From assembly GCA_019916065.1 (NCBI GenBank), contig JAINTL010000104.1, positions 1-64,000 of the forward strand: DNA of 64,000 nucleotides, read 5' to 3'. The DNA is from Vitellaria paradoxa (lineage: Eukaryota; Streptophyta; Magnoliopsida; Ericales; Sapotaceae). The position numbers were made by a program, and so were the translations under genes. The notes under the pieces were generated by a model. It was given only the letters and a program-made list of their open reading frames with translations. It was not told the DNA's origin and searched no databases. This document shows positions 1 to 12,044 of the stretch, one piece after another. How positions within the stretch are numbered: the stretch's first letter is position 1; the number at the start of each line of letters is the position of its first letter.

Positions 1-1200
1 TATAGTCCTTAGGTCAGAACCTAGGCCTTTAGGCAAGTATTGTTATACTCGCCCTACTCGAGTAGATGTCCTGTACGAGGATTATGTAGATTTCAACCAG
101 TAGGTGTACCATGCTAAGACTGCATATACTTGGAATATAGATGGTCTATCCACAAAGATGATTCATGAAATGTGTCATAGGATGCTTATATACTCCACAG
201 TTCCAAAAGGCCAACGGAGTTAACGACCTTAGTGCCACCAAGAACATTATTGCAGGGTTTCACGGAACGCTAAAAGGATGGTGGGATCATATGATCTGAA
301 GAGCAAAAATCTTAGATACTTAGTGCTGTTAAACAGGAAGCCCAACCCAAGTACTAGTAGAAGATGTAGTTTATACACTCATCTATACTATTCTAAACCA
401 TTTTACAGGACAGATCACTAATCAGAGTGAGAACATTAGGACCCTGCTCTAAAATCTCAAGTGTCTGACCTTGTCCCATTATAGATAGATAAGGATACCT
501 TCCTAGCAAGGGTCTCAGTTGCAAGATGCAATGTCAAACCATTGGAAATTTAGTTTATAGATGGTCTTCCTACCCTATTCAGTGAAAGGGTCGAAAAGGC
601 CCTTAGAGATCAAGGAAATGGAATATCCATAAAATATTCCCAGTATACTTATGGACATCTAATGTACATTTGTGAACAAGAAGGATTGGCTTTGTGTAAC
701 GACATGAAGCTAAACAGTAGATTAAGCACCAGCAAATTTCTGAGCGCAGGGAGTTAGAAGACTTTTGCAATCAAATTGCTTTTGATATTCCTACTCCATC
801 CTATCGACCCTCTAAAAAGGGTCAGGCTAATCCTAAGATTAGACGAAACTCAGCTAGGCGATTTAAGTCATCTTATCCAAAAGAAAACTTCTCTAAGAAG
901 AAACCCTCCTAGATTCAAAAGGAGAAAGCCCTCAAAAGAGGTGAAGTGCTGGAAGTGTGGCAAAACCGGCCACTACGTGAATAAATGTCTTCTTAAGAAA
1001 AAGATTCGGGAACTTCACTTAGATGAAGATACTCAAGAAGTGATCTTTAAGATCATCCTTAACTCCGAACCTCCTAACGAGGAATTAGAAGAAATAATGG
1101 AAGCAAAGTTATCTAGTAGCTCAACTATCTCAACTAGGTCTCCAAGGCCTAGTCACTATCATTGTCAAAATGAGAGTGATATAGATAGAGCGTTAGCGAA
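1..1200 (+). pseudogene. Caulimovirid coat-protein region with zinc knuckle, broken
   Basis: Translation in shifting frames gives capsid-like sequence ending in a basic tract and a CCHC zinc knuckle, the usual C-terminal RNA-binding end of caulimovirid coat proteins. The knuckle lies at about 947-988 and has the spacing C-x2-C-x4-H-x4-C (CWKCGKTGHYVNKC). An open stretch runs from 776 to 1213, but its first 40 or so residues are out of frame with the upstream capsid-like sequence. The switch is near position 900. Many stops occur between 1 and 770. Acidic sequence follows the knuckle. The N-terminal part is outside the window. It cannot make a full protein as it stands. Confidence 0.7.
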
Positions 1201-1580
1201 ATGCAAAGCTTAAGGATTAATGTCCTTACCAAGACTGAGGAAGATTTGATAGAACTAGCTAATAAAATTGCCGACCCTGAGTTGAACAAACAGATTTTAG
1301 GAAAATGTCTCGAGAAAGAGGAAGCTATGCCTCTCGGACCTGATATGTATACCATACAGGAAGTTTATAGGAGAATGTCTCAAGGTCAGTATAACCGACC
1401 CATAATGATTTAAGATCTCAAAATGAAAATCAAAGAGATCAAAGAGGAGATAGAAATCCTAAAGGTAGAAAATCTAAATCTCAAAAATAGAATGGATAAA
1501 CTAGAGTCTAACCCTAGCTCTAGCACTCCCGTTATAGACGAAACTTTTATAGTTAATATGATCATGACAGTGACCATTCA
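1201..1580 (+). pseudogene. Virus polyprotein linker with coiled coil, interrupted
   Basis: An open stretch (1201-1413) is followed after one stop by a Lys/Glu/Leu-rich segment (about 1415-1510) with leucine or isoleucine at roughly heptad spacing, which suggests a short coiled coil. It lies between the capsid zinc knuckle and the protease, where caulimovirid polyproteins often have poorly conserved linker sequence. The solo LTR begins immediately after it at 1581, so the linker's continuation is at 3,415. Function is not assigned. Confidence 0.45.
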
Positions 1581-3409
1581 TGTCATGCCCCAAGTTTCAT
1601 AACCCGAGTATGTGAACAAAAAAACACATAACACAACATTAAATAACATTCCCTGTCCCACATCAGAGCCATAAACACATACTATGGAGCAATGAATATA
1701 AAAATAAATAAACTAAACTTTAAATTCAAAAAATGCCTTAGTCAAAATCAACCAGGCAATAAGCTCCAAAAACTAAGCCCAAATATTCTCCCAAAGCTAA
1801 ATAAAATAATTAATAATAACCTCACAAACAGAGGCTTATTACAATTCACTAAAAAAAATCTAATGTAATTAAATAAAAGCAAATAAATAAATTCCTAGTT
1901 TCCATGTTAAGTAGGTCCTGCGTGTGACTCAAATTCATTACTTGCATCGCAAGCTGTAAGGGGTTTAGTACTAATATCACTGTGCTCGGAACCCTAATAA
2001 TAATAATAACAATAATAAATGTAATATGTCCTAGCATGCTACTAGGTGAAAGAACTATGCACAGGTAGCAATTTTAGACAATAAATTAATTCAATTTATT
2101 AATTTATCTTCGTTACAATTTAATTTTGTTTCAGCACCACACAACACATCAAAGAAAAAATAATTTAATTTTGAGGTACTACTGCTTGGTTGTCTCGTAG
2201 AAACAAGACCCAACCAATATACATCATTCTTTGATGTCTGCTTGGTTGTCCCGTAGAAACAGGACCCAACCAATATACACCATCCTTCGGTGTCTGCTTC
2301 TAAGCCGAAGCCTTAGGAATATAGTATGCCACCCTTAGGCATCTGCGTTCATAGGTTACTAGCCTACTGGAATCGATAACCAACCCCGCGCGGGTTTTGG
2401 GACTCTCAACCCTTGGGTACGTATACCTGATATTTTTAGTACCCCTCAACCCCAACAAAACACAACATCAAATTTCTCTTTTTAATTCCACATTAAATAA
2501 TATTCCCTTTATTCCAAAGTTCTATAAATAAATTATTAAATGGCACACCCACATGACACACTGTCAATCACGCCACAGATATAAAAAACAATTTAATGCC
2601 ACACTCAAACAATCAAAATTTATCTCTAAGCAACACTTTCAATTACATACACACACACACCGACACCATATATATAACAAATTTACAACAATCAAATTGG
2701 CTATTCCAGTTTGACGTCAACACATAGGGAAAAAAATTAACCAAAGGTCCGAATCCTGGAAGAATGGTTACTTTAGGGAGAAAATAATATATATATATAT
2801 ATAAGTACACAAATTACTCAATCATCACGCCTGCAGTTTTGTTTCTTTTACTTTTTTTTTTCATTAAGATTCACATGTCATATAAGACAAAAAGGCAAAC
2901 CTTTAACACCATTCAATCCGTTAACGTGCTGTACACATGTAAGATTATTATATATATATATATATTTTTCCAAAAAAAATGCTTGATGATAACTGAATTC
3001 ACCCAGAGATATATATATATAATATATTTTACAAGCTCTGCCCCTTACCTTTTAATCCAACAGAGAAAAAAATTTCGACAATGAGAGTAGCCGTTTCTTC
3101 TATTTCTTCTCCTTCTCCCTTTCTCTCTCTCTCTCTCTAGGGTTTTCTTTTCTTTTCAAAATAATTATAGCTTTATATATTTATAAAAAAAATTTTAACC
3201 CCAACCAACTAATTTATTTCCTACTCCCTATAGGTTTAGGAAAATTACATCATTTCCCTAAAATTTAAAAATCTTTTAACATATAACCAAAAAAATTAAT
3301 CTTTTTAAATAAAGTCCAAAAATTAATATTTTTAAATTTAAATAGCAAACTAAATTTATCAATAAAAAAATTTCAAATTAAATTAAATAAAAAAATCTGG
3401 GTTATTACA
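1581..3409 (-). mobile_element. Solo LTR (family A), inserted in the viral fossil
   Basis: The element begins TGTCATGCCC and ends GGGTTATTACA, so it has TG..CA ends. It is flanked by a perfect 5-bp target duplication, ATTCA at 1576-1580 and at 3410-3414. No gag, pol or primer site is present, so it is a solo LTR. Related copies lie at 24562-26732 and, inverted, at 30218-32117. The copy on the other strand starts TGTAATGACCC and ends GCGTGACA, which resembles Ty3/gypsy chromovirus LTRs; on that basis the sense strand here is probably minus. A roughly 60-bp block with the text 'accaatatacaccatc' is duplicated in tandem near 2170-2290. A CT tract sits at 3120-3139. Confidence 0.88.
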
Positions 3410-3414
3410 ATTCA

Positions 3415-3866
3415 AAAATGGTATGTCCAAGTTAAGCTTGTTATAAATAATAGCTTTGTGATAGATAGCTTAACTGCCTTGATAAATAGTGGAACATACA
3501 TGAACTCTATAAATGAAGGATTTATTCCAACCCACTATTTTGAAAAAAACAATTCAAACACTTTCATCTACTAGCAATAATGAATTGCATGTCAATTATA
3601 AATTGTCTAACACCCATATTTGTGTAAATGATATATGCATACCTACGGCATTTTTACTTGTTAAATATCTATCACAGCATGTTATATTAGGCACTCCATT
3701 CCAAAGAATAAGCATGCCAATCACTTGCATAGATTCTTTAGGAATCAAAGCTACCTTCAATAACAAAGAAATTATTTTACAATTTGTTACAAATTCACAA
3801 ACTTTGCTTCTTAATGAAGTAAAACAGATTTTTCTTAAAGAAAAACAAATTAGTTTTAAAAAATAG
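3415..3866 (+). pseudogene. Caulimovirid aspartic protease remnant
   Basis: This is the pepsin-like protease that would cleave the viral polyprotein. The active-site region reads ALINSGTYMN at about 3,476-3,505, so the usual catalytic Asp of the D-S/T-G triad is Asn (codon 3485-3487). A second family hallmark, VILGTPF, lies in the open stretch 3513-3866. The two hallmarks are in different frames, with the shift near the A-run at about 3,541-3,548. The domain was continuous with the sequence left of the solo LTR before that insertion. It is inactive by sequence. Lys-rich sequence and stops follow before the RT. Confidence 0.65.
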
Positions 3867-4039
3867 AAATCTGTTTTCTTGATATTGAAAGAAAACTAAA
3901 TGAACATTTTCATAAAGAAAAAATTTTACAAATTGAACAATAGTTTCAAAAAGAAATTTGTTTTGATATTTCTAATGCTTTTTGGGATAGAAAACAACAT
4001 ATAGTCACTCTCTATATGACGATGATTTTGATGAGAAAA

Positions 4040-5012
4040 ATATTTCTACAAAAGCTAGGCCATGCCAAATGAATCAAGAATATCTTGATCTTTACAAAAA
4101 AGAAATTGACTCTTTACTTGCTAAAGGGCTCATAAGACCCTCTTATTCTTCATAGAGTTGCACTACTTTTTATGTTAACAATGCAGCTGAATGCGAACGA
4201 GAAGTTCCATGACTAGTTATAAGCTACAAGCCTTTAAAACAAGGTATTGAAGTGGATCCGATATCCTATTCCAAACAAAAAGGATTTACTTTCGTGCCTC
4301 TATGACGCAAATATTTTTTCAAATTTTGGTTTAAAGTCCGAGTACTGGCAAATTCAGATCCACGAGAAAGACCGTTATAAAATAGGCTTTACTGTTCCTT
4401 TTGGGCACTACGAATGGAATGTTATGTCATTTGGTTTAAAAAATGCCCCCTCTGAGTTTCATAATATTATGAATAATATATTCAACCCCTATACTAAATT
4501 TATTTTAGTATATATTGATAATATTCTGATATTTTCAAAATCGCTCGAAGAGCATTATAAACACTTGAAGATTTTTAAATATGTTATAAAGCACAATAGG
4601 TTAGTTATATCTTTCCCAAAAATGAAACTTTTTCGAACTTCAGTGCATTTTTTGGGTCATACAATCCAAGAAGAAACAATTACCCCTATTTTCAAAGTAT
4701 TGAATTTGCTTCAAAATTTCCTGATGAAATTATTGATTTCAAACAATTACATAGGTTTTTGGGAAGTTTAAATTTTGTTTCAAACTATTACAAGGATTTA
4801 ACGGCAGATGCAGCTATCCTTTACAGTTGTTTATCTAAGAAACGGGCTGATAATCCATGGACTGAGCAACATACGCAGGCTATACAGACTATAAAGGTAA
4901 GAGTCAAAAACTTGCCTTATCTCCATCTTTTAAATCCTAAGTGGTTCAAGATTGTTGAGACGGATGCCAGTAATATTGGCTATGGCAGTATTCTAAAACA
5001 ACACCCACGAAT
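4040..5012 (+). pseudogene. Caulimovirid reverse transcriptase and start of RNase H
   Basis: The RT domain copies pregenomic RNA into DNA. The open stretch 4247-4771 shows consecutive RT blocks: FGLKSEYWQIQI, FTVPFGHYEWNVMSFGLKNA and the catalytic box, which reads YIDN where the family has YIDD, so one metal-binding Asp is lost. The frame then shifts: 4759-5226 continues the connection region and the RNase H start (TDASNIGYGSILKQ, about 4,963-5,004). Stops upstream (for example near 4,150 and 4,210) break the N-terminal part. RNase H is cut off right after its first conserved Asp block. Confidence 0.85.
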
Positions 5013-5520
5013 TTTTGTAGGGTACATGAGCCTCAATCGAGGACGAGGAAGGGGATTTAAGCCCTTATCTAGAGGAGGAGGCAGATCTAATTCTACCTCA
5101 ACATGGTCAAATCGGGGGAATCTAAGTCCCACCGTAAACCCATCCTTATGCTTAGGTAATGAAAAAGAGTCACCCTCTATGGTTGACCTCAATGAATTCC
5201 TATCTAAGAGGAAAGCAAATCTCTAAGATTTTTTTCAAAAGAAGAAAGAGTCCATCTCTTCTACTTCGTTATTAGGATCTAAGCTTAAAATAATTGCAGC
5301 ATCTGTATTGCAGACTCAGCCCGTATATATGACGAGCAATTTTATAGAGCCAATTTTAACTCTAAATGAGGATGATCAGACATGGGCAAATGATCTTGAA
5401 TATATTAAGAAAAAATATTTGGACCGATATCATTATCTCCTGCCTCATTACAAGTATAGACCTATCTACGAGGCTATGCTTACGTCCACAGACTCAGTGG
5501 AAATATGACACTTTTACAAT
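5013..5520 (+). pseudogene. Gly/Arg-rich and charged segment after truncated RNase H
   Basis: Right after the RNase H start the same frame enters a Gly/Arg-rich tract (RGRGRGFKPLSRGGG, about 5,038-5,082) and a Ser/Asn-rich stretch, ending at a stop at 5224. A further open stretch at 5308-5508 is rich in Tyr and acidic residues. None of this is RNase H, so the junction near 5,010 probably joins two separate pieces of viral sequence. I do not recognise the protein; it could be the N-terminal part of a polyprotein from the same or a related virus. Confidence 0.4.
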
Positions 5521-5619
5521 AATAACAAAATTTCTGAACTATCAAAAAAAAAAAAAAAACAAATTTTCTGATAAAGTTAATTATAGTCAATGTTTTATAA
5601 ATAAAAAAAAAAGATTTTG

Positions 5620-6650
5620 ACTCTTATCGATTGGGGAAATGATTCTATAAAAACCAGAGTATTTAAAATGCCCCACGATAAGCAAGAATACTCTTTTAAT
5701 TTCTAGGATTATATAAATGCTTGGAAATATACTTTTTCTATGAAAATGACCAAAAGAAACATTCTTGGTTTTTTAGGATCTGAGAAGAATTTTTTGAAAA
5801 TACCAAAGATATTCCCCTCTGGTTCTACTAGTGGTGGAAAATGTTTGAGCCACCTTTTCTTTGCCCAAACCTGTCCAAGATCTCTATGATTCTTGGGTCA
5901 AAGCCCATCCAATATTCAGTGACTTAAATAAGAAGTGATGTGAAGGGCAACCCATTTTCTACTACTTGGCTGAATTTCATATTCCCTAGATGTGGAAATG
6001 GGGTATTAAGATTGAGCAGGATGATCTAGGCATCCCTATGCTTGTCAGGACATTCCACTTTCAATGGTGGCAAAAAATCAATGTTCCTGAACTGATCTCT
6101 AAGATCAAAAAAGTTACTTCTGCTTATGAAAAAAGAGAAATAGTAGAGCCCTCAGAATCTAAGTCCAACTATTTATCCTAGCTTTGTAAAAGCCTACAGC
6201 AGAGGTACCCAAACTACTCAGAACAAGACATCATGGTTAAATGTCTTAAATACCTCAAGAATGAGTTTCGTCACACTTTTGACGATCTCCACAGTGAAAA
6301 TATGTCACTAGATACCCGTCCTTCTCACTCAGAAGATCTGATTTTAGCAGGCGAATCTCAGAACCTAGAAGATAACATAGCTCACCTAAGGACGTCTTAG
6401 ACTCTGCTATTGAGATGCTTAAACAAAAGGGCAAAGATAAAATTTGACGAGATCATGGGATACCACCACCCAAAGTTGGCCGTCCATGTGCCGGATTCTC
6501 GTTCAAAAGGACCCACTCCACAGTTGCCTACAAGATAGCTAGACAAGGCGCAAAAGCACCTTTCGGTGGATATAAGCCTCAAAGTCAAAAAGATCTATAG
6601 GAATCTATCACCCACGTTGGCCGACTAATTGCAACCCTCTAGCACACGCC
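5620..6650 (+). pseudogene. Tryptophan-rich polyprotein segment, probably viral
   Basis: Shifting frames show an aromatic-rich region with motifs such as LWFYQWW near 5,820, a segment rich in Trp and Ile near 5,970-6,000, and FHFQWWQKINVPELISKIKK (within the open stretch 5990-6181). Further Lys/Leu-rich sequence runs to about 6,400. Several stops and frameshifts break it. I do not recognise a named domain. Because it follows the RT remnant in the same orientation with no boundary repeat, I infer it is part of the viral fossil or of a second fragment joined to it. Confidence 0.4.
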
Positions 6651-6659
6651 ACCAACTGG

Positions 6660-6900
6660 GTATTATCTGTTGTAATTATTAATATGTAATAGTGAAAGTG
6701 GTAATAATTCTGGATTCCAAATTATTATAATGGAGTCCGTACAGTTTTATTTCTTTTCTTATTTAAAGAGATGGCTTCACCTTTGTTGAGGCAAAACGAA
6801 GAAAAACCAAAACCCTCTCTTTCTCTTTTGTATCATACCTCTGTGATCCTGTAAACCACCTTCTATAAATAAAGAAACAACCTATTTCTTAGCATATTGC
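6660..6900 (+). promoter_or_regulatory. Possible viral intergenic or promoter-leader region
   Basis: After the last polyprotein-like sequence there is a non-coding stretch with a TATA-like TATTTAAAG at about 6,760, a pyrimidine-rich leader (ctctctttctctttt, 6,812-6,826) and AATAAA overlapping TATAAATAAAG at about 6,866-6,876. Caulimovirids have a promoter and poly(A) signal in one intergenic region, and the position fits. I saw no clear tRNA-Met primer site, so this is inference only. Confidence 0.3.
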
Positions 6901-6904
6901 TCTT

Positions 6905-7300
6905 AGCCTTTTGGGTAGCTTAGAGTATGAATTTGGACAAAAAAATAACCCAAGGGTAAAATTATCATTTTACAATTTGAGTTCGGATTGAAATGAAATT
7001 TTATTATTTATTAAAAATACATGGATAAATATTTTTAACCTTTTGGGAAGCCTCAAATGCAAATTTTGGTAAAAAAAAACAAAAAAAACCCAAAAGTAAA
7101 ATTGTCATTTTACAATTCAAGTTTAGATCTGATCAAAATTTGTTTAGTTATTAAGTATTATAAAAAATATTTTTATTAGCCTTTCAGAAATCCAAAATAT
7201 GAATTAAAAAAAATAGAAGGGTAAAACAGTTATTATACTCAGGTTCAGATCTAGCTCAAAAATGAGGTCAAGGGATAAAATTGTCATTTTACAACCCAAA
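6905..7300. repeat. Degenerate tandem repeat, about 130-bp period
   Basis: A phrase like 'taaaattgtcattttacaa' recurs at about 6,956, 7,096 and 7,276, with a more degenerate form near 7,220, each followed or preceded by similar AT-rich text ('gttcagatct'). It is a decayed tandem array with no coding potential. Confidence 0.5.
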
Positions 7301-8997
7301 TGAGTAATTAACAAAAATTTTTAATTACAAAGTGATTGGTTGTTTTTATTTTTATTTTTATCAATTTTTGGATCAAATTTTGATTGCAACAGAATAGTTA
7401 TTGTATCACTTAAATTGCAAAATGCCTTTTCGCACTTAATGTGGGAATGGTTATTCTTATGGAATAACATTCTAACTTAATTTTTTGATGCCAAATATGA
7501 AAATAAGCTAAAGTGAGAATAGATTTCATTGCATTCCCTTCCATTATGTTCCCACGTAATAAGCTAATGTAATGGATGACAAAAATTACCTTAATAAAAT
7601 TTACTTTCTATTACGCCAAAAGCAAACATGTCCTAAGAGAAGATGAGGGAGGCACACAAGCCCCACTAAAATACAACCTAAAATAAATTTAATATTTAAT
7701 ATTACACCTTTGAATAATAGAAAAACTCAAAATAACTCTACATTCAATAACATTGAATAACAAATCGTGTAACTGAATTATTGGGTTTAGCCCATAATCA
7801 TTCTTTGATAATCCATTCAAATCAACATGTAAATTAAATGAAACCAAATAAAATAATTATTCTAATTACAGCTATTGAAAGTGATTTTATAAAATTAATT
7901 TGATATGTTTCCTATTCTCAATAGACTATTCTTGTCTCACAAGAAAATACCAATAAGGAATCTAATTCCTTAATTTTGTTAGACCTTGGAATCACTTTAA
8001 AATAAAATAAAAATTAAAAATTAAAACTTCAAGAGAACTAAACAACTCCTTAAAGCTTTTATTTTACGTGGCTTTGAAAAAAAAATAATAATAATACTAA
8101 TGGAACCATTTCAAATATTCTTGTTCTTTCATTCCAGTTTGCGATTCCTCGAGCCAATTTTTTTTTTTTTAGAGTGACAATATAAGTACCATCTTTTCGG
8201 CCTGAACCAAAATTATATATTTATATATATACATATATCTTTAAAGTCATCGAATCAAAGACCATTGTTTATAGTGATGCCGGCCAAATTAGTATAAATA
8301 TTATAAATTATATTATATATTAATTATAAAATTTCATATCAATTTTGTTTAATCTCATTAAACAGGTCAAAACAATAATTAATATATTTTGCATTAATCA
8401 TTGAGATCACTCTTATGCTACTAAAAGAATTGGTACACAACAGAATAAAAGAAAAATTCTTTTAACCCAATTCTTTTCCAAAATCAATCACCCTACAAGA
8501 GATCAACAATAATCTTACCCTTGGAGTGTACTTTTCAAAAACTTTGTGTGGTTGAAATTGATTCGTAGTAACTACACAATTGTACGATTTCAAACATGTC
8601 CACACAACGCAGCTCTAGAACTCAAGACTTCCTCTTGTGAACAAAAATAAAAGTAAGATTCTTATGTAATTGTTGTAGTGGTAGATGCAACTACATATTA
8701 GATATATATATATAGTGTGTGCTAGTCATCTATCGATCCCTAGTCTGATTAGAGTTTGGATAATTAATTCCTATTCCAAATAGGATTAATGCAATTAACT
8801 CTTAATGGCTAATTAAATCCCTTTATCTCTTCAATTTGCACACTACCGCTTATATGTGACCCATTAGGTTCACTACTAAACTGGTGGTAGGAATTAAATA
8901 TTGGATAAAAAGATTTATTTAATATTTCAATTAGCACTCTTAATTTCTAATTAATTTAAATTAAAACACATTCTAATTTTACCTTCTTAATGAGAAT
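7301..8997. other. AT-rich intergenic DNA, no gene seen
   Basis: No open frame or recognised domain is visible. From about 8,380 the text becomes less simple and continues in similar style beyond the solo LTR at 8998-9771. It may be part of a larger old LTR element, but I could not define its ends. Confidence 0.4.
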
Positions 8998-9771
8998 TGT
9001 TAAGACCAAATGTTTGTACTTTAGACTTAGTGTAGGCTAAGACACTAGAGTCCTAAGTCAAACAAAATTCTAAAATGTCTCAGAACAACTGTTTCCATAA
9101 TGGTTGGAAATCCTAAAAGAAGTCAAACTAGTACCCGAACTGATTTATGCAGGAAACCCGTAGGAAGGCCGCGGTTTGGCGCGGAAAAATCCCAAGAGCT
9201 GAAATTGAAGAATAAGCCATGCGAAAAGCTAACTCTGAGTCGCAAGAAAGCCACTGGAAGGCCACGGGAAGCCCGTGGGTGCACCCTTCCCACAAGGTAT
9301 TGTTTTTCAGCCAATTGACCCAAGTTGACCTTATTCTGTGAAGATATATTTTATTGGACAACTTCAGGGTTACATACAAGAGAATATACATTAAGTTCGT
9401 GAGCCAGAAAAGTTAGAAAAAGTTCTCTCATTACTTAGCCAAGCATTCTTCCATTTGCTTGATTCGAAGGAGTTCAAATCTTTGAAGAGCTGAGGATTCA
9501 GCATGTAAGGTCACCGAGGATTCGGTGTTGTGCCTTCGAGGAGTCGAAGGGCTTTTGCTAAAGCAGTTGGTGAATTAAGGAGTTGAGCAAACGTCAACGG
9601 AAAATAAAGTCATAGAGTCGATCTATTGAGTGGTTGAGTTTGTAACCAACATTTGATTTTTGTAAAAGTTTTGTTTGAGGTTTTCCTTTGTGGGTTTTCT
9701 CGTTTTGTTTATCTCGCCTTCTATTATTGTTTGATTGTTTCGGATCTTTATCAGCATATTACATATTTTCA
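8998..9771 (+). mobile_element. Solo LTR, copia-like ends, 774 bp
   Basis: The element starts TGTTAAGACC and ends TTTTCA. It is flanked by a 5-bp target duplication AGAAT at 8993-8997 and 9772-9776. It is clearly richer in GC than its surroundings. The start TGTTA is common in Ty1/copia LTRs, which is the only basis for the superfamily guess. An overlapping open stretch of 72 codons (9100-9318) has no recognised domain and is regarded as chance. No internal region is attached. Confidence 0.75.
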
Positions 9772-9776
9772 AGAAT

Positions 9777-12040
9777 AATTAAGTAAATTATTAATAATTA
9801 TTCTCTAAGCTTCTACCACTTATGAGTGACACCTAACAGTATATAATGATTAACCCAAATAGTATGAATTAGGTTGTGAACATTTTTACTAATAGTTCTA
9901 TGCAATTTAATCATTCCATTATACAACACTCCAATTAAGTTACATATGATATGAAATAATTGTTAACCCGCAACTCAATTATATGTGTCAGTCTAAAATA
10001 TTAACTCTGATAAGTGAAATATATAAACTCATTTCTTATTTTTATCTAGACCCTGTCCAAGGAGTTTCTTTTTGAGTCAAGTCATAGAATAACACGTAGA
10101 GTATTCTCTCTCTTTGCAGGGAGCCGTAGAGTGACAAATCCTATATTGCACATTTGCATATCTCTATATGTATCTTACCATACCTAATAATTGCTACTTA
10201 TATCTCATGAATGAAGCATAAACCTATTGCACCATCAAAATATAATTTTTTCACATGAGATACCTATAATGTCTTAGGACTAAGGATCACTTATATAACT
10301 GTAACTAAGAATTACATATTGATAAGTGTTTAAAACTTCATTTAGGTATTCCTGAGTAGGTCATATTCAGTGTATACGTTCTTCAACATACACCCACATG
10401 TTTGTTTTAATATCTCTACATATGTAATTTGAAACTAATTACTCTCATAAGAGCAAACATGACACGTGCTACTCTAACTGAATTATTAGTGTCCAATTAA
10501 CAATCCTCTGAGTAGGAACCATTAAAATTAAAATTCAGAGAAATATATGCTTCGCTTTTGTAATTAAATCATAAATGTATTTTCTCAATTTTTACCCTAG
10601 GATTTATTATGAAATAAAATACTAAATCATGATAAAATTAACTTTATTTTTTTCTTATTTAAAATTAAATAATTATAATATTAAAATAACCATAATACCC
10701 CTAGTAAAGATTAACATTCTAGGTAAACTCCACCAATCAACCTGGCAACCCCAAATGGGGTGCTCTGGGGCTAATTAGCAGTCAGACAGATAAAAGTTAA
10801 TGAAATTCGCTTCAGGGAAAAGAATTGAGGCCGGTGTGGTATAAGGAAGAGAAAGCCGAGTCAACAGCTTTTTAGATGGAACAACGCGCCAGGATTATTG
10901 GAGGGTGGACTATTGTGACATTTGTGTATATATGGACCCAAGGTCTTTGTAAATGCCAAAAAGGGAGGAAATTCATGAAGTACCTCATCAACTAGGGTTC
11001 AATCCATTTCTTGCGAAGTAAAAGAAGAAGAAAGCTACTTAGCTTCTCCCAATGCATGAAAATTCATGGTTCTGACTCCGACATATAAAAGGAAGGAATA
11101 GCCCCCATCAAAACCTACCCAATCAGAAAATTTTAAAATTAAAAAATTAGAAAAATTTTGTAACTTGTATTTATGGGCGTATCAATTTAAAATAGAAAAA
11201 TTAAATTTGTACAAAGAACTTTTAACTTTAAAGTGATGTCACCATGATAATTTTTTAATCACAGATAATTTTATAATCACATTTTACCTTAAAAAGTTGA
11301 GTATTTTAAATTAATTGACCCACTATTCTCATGTATTAATCTTACTAATAATACTTTTTCTTTTTTTTTTTTTTGGTAATATGACAGAACCTTTTAAAAT
11401 GAATAATAATATACAATCAAAAAGTCATGAAAAACACAATAACAGGGTTGGAGCATGCAAGTCAACCACTTGGGAAAAAATAAATAACAATTCATTAATG
11501 TATGTTGATAATTAAATGTGTGCACGAATTGATTTGATTCGAATTTATGTTAAATCTAGAATCATATTAATCTTTACATAGAACCAAAGCAATTAAATTT
11601 TATTAGTCCAATCCAATTTGGATTCATAATTAATAAAAATATAGAGTTCATGTAAAAAGTTAAATTAAAAATTAGATTAATTTAATTTGAGTTGTCGATC
11701 AAAATAAATTGAATTAAAGAATCAGCATAAATTGAATTAACACTTTTGAAACTTATAACTAAACTAAATATCTAATATACTATATTCAAAGTAGTTAGAT
11801 TGCTACAAATTTTGTACACTCTAGTTAATATTATTGTTATTTTTGTGTGATTATTGTTTTCTTTTAAAAAAAAATGCAAGAGTCGTGAAAATCTAGATTA
11901 ATCAATTGTCATTTCCACATCATTCAAGTGATTTTTTTTTTTTTGAGTAAAACTTTATGTACCTTCTAGTAGGTAGAATAACCATTATTTCTTTTTAAAG
12001 TTAGTTTTTCGAAAGCTTTTATTAAAAAAAAATGTGGTAA
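9777..12040. other. Intergenic DNA, no gene recognised
   Basis: Mostly AT-rich. The part 10,740-11,100 has more balanced composition and could be the 5' flank of a lost gene or an old repeat, but has no sizeable open frame. A short open frame at 11315-11515 is low complexity and not believed. From 11,520 to 11,760 the text is rich in 'aattgaatta'-type words. Confidence 0.35.
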
Positions 12041-12044
12041 ATAA

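Larger units (their letters stand above)
1..6900 (+). mobile_element. Endogenous caulimovirid (plant pararetrovirus), decayed
   Basis: The + strand carries, in order, a capsid-region zinc knuckle, a retroviral-type aspartic protease remnant, a reverse transcriptase and the start of RNase H. The RT reads like Caulimoviridae (florendovirus- or petuvirus-like) rather than Ty3/gypsy: it has the stretch VPFGHYEWNVMSFGLKNAPS and a TDAS-type RNase H start, and no integrase or LTRs are visible. Stops and frameshifts interrupt every domain, so it is a fossil. A solo LTR (1581-3409) splits it. The left end lies outside the window. The part after 5,020 does not continue RNase H and looks rearranged. Family assignment is fairly sure; genus is not. 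Confidence 0.8.

Noticed and set aside
9100..9391. Basic 72-codon frame containing 'GRPR' words, and opposing frames
   Set aside because: Lies wholly inside a solo LTR with a target duplication. The AT-hook-like words are isolated, and all three frames overlap on both strands.
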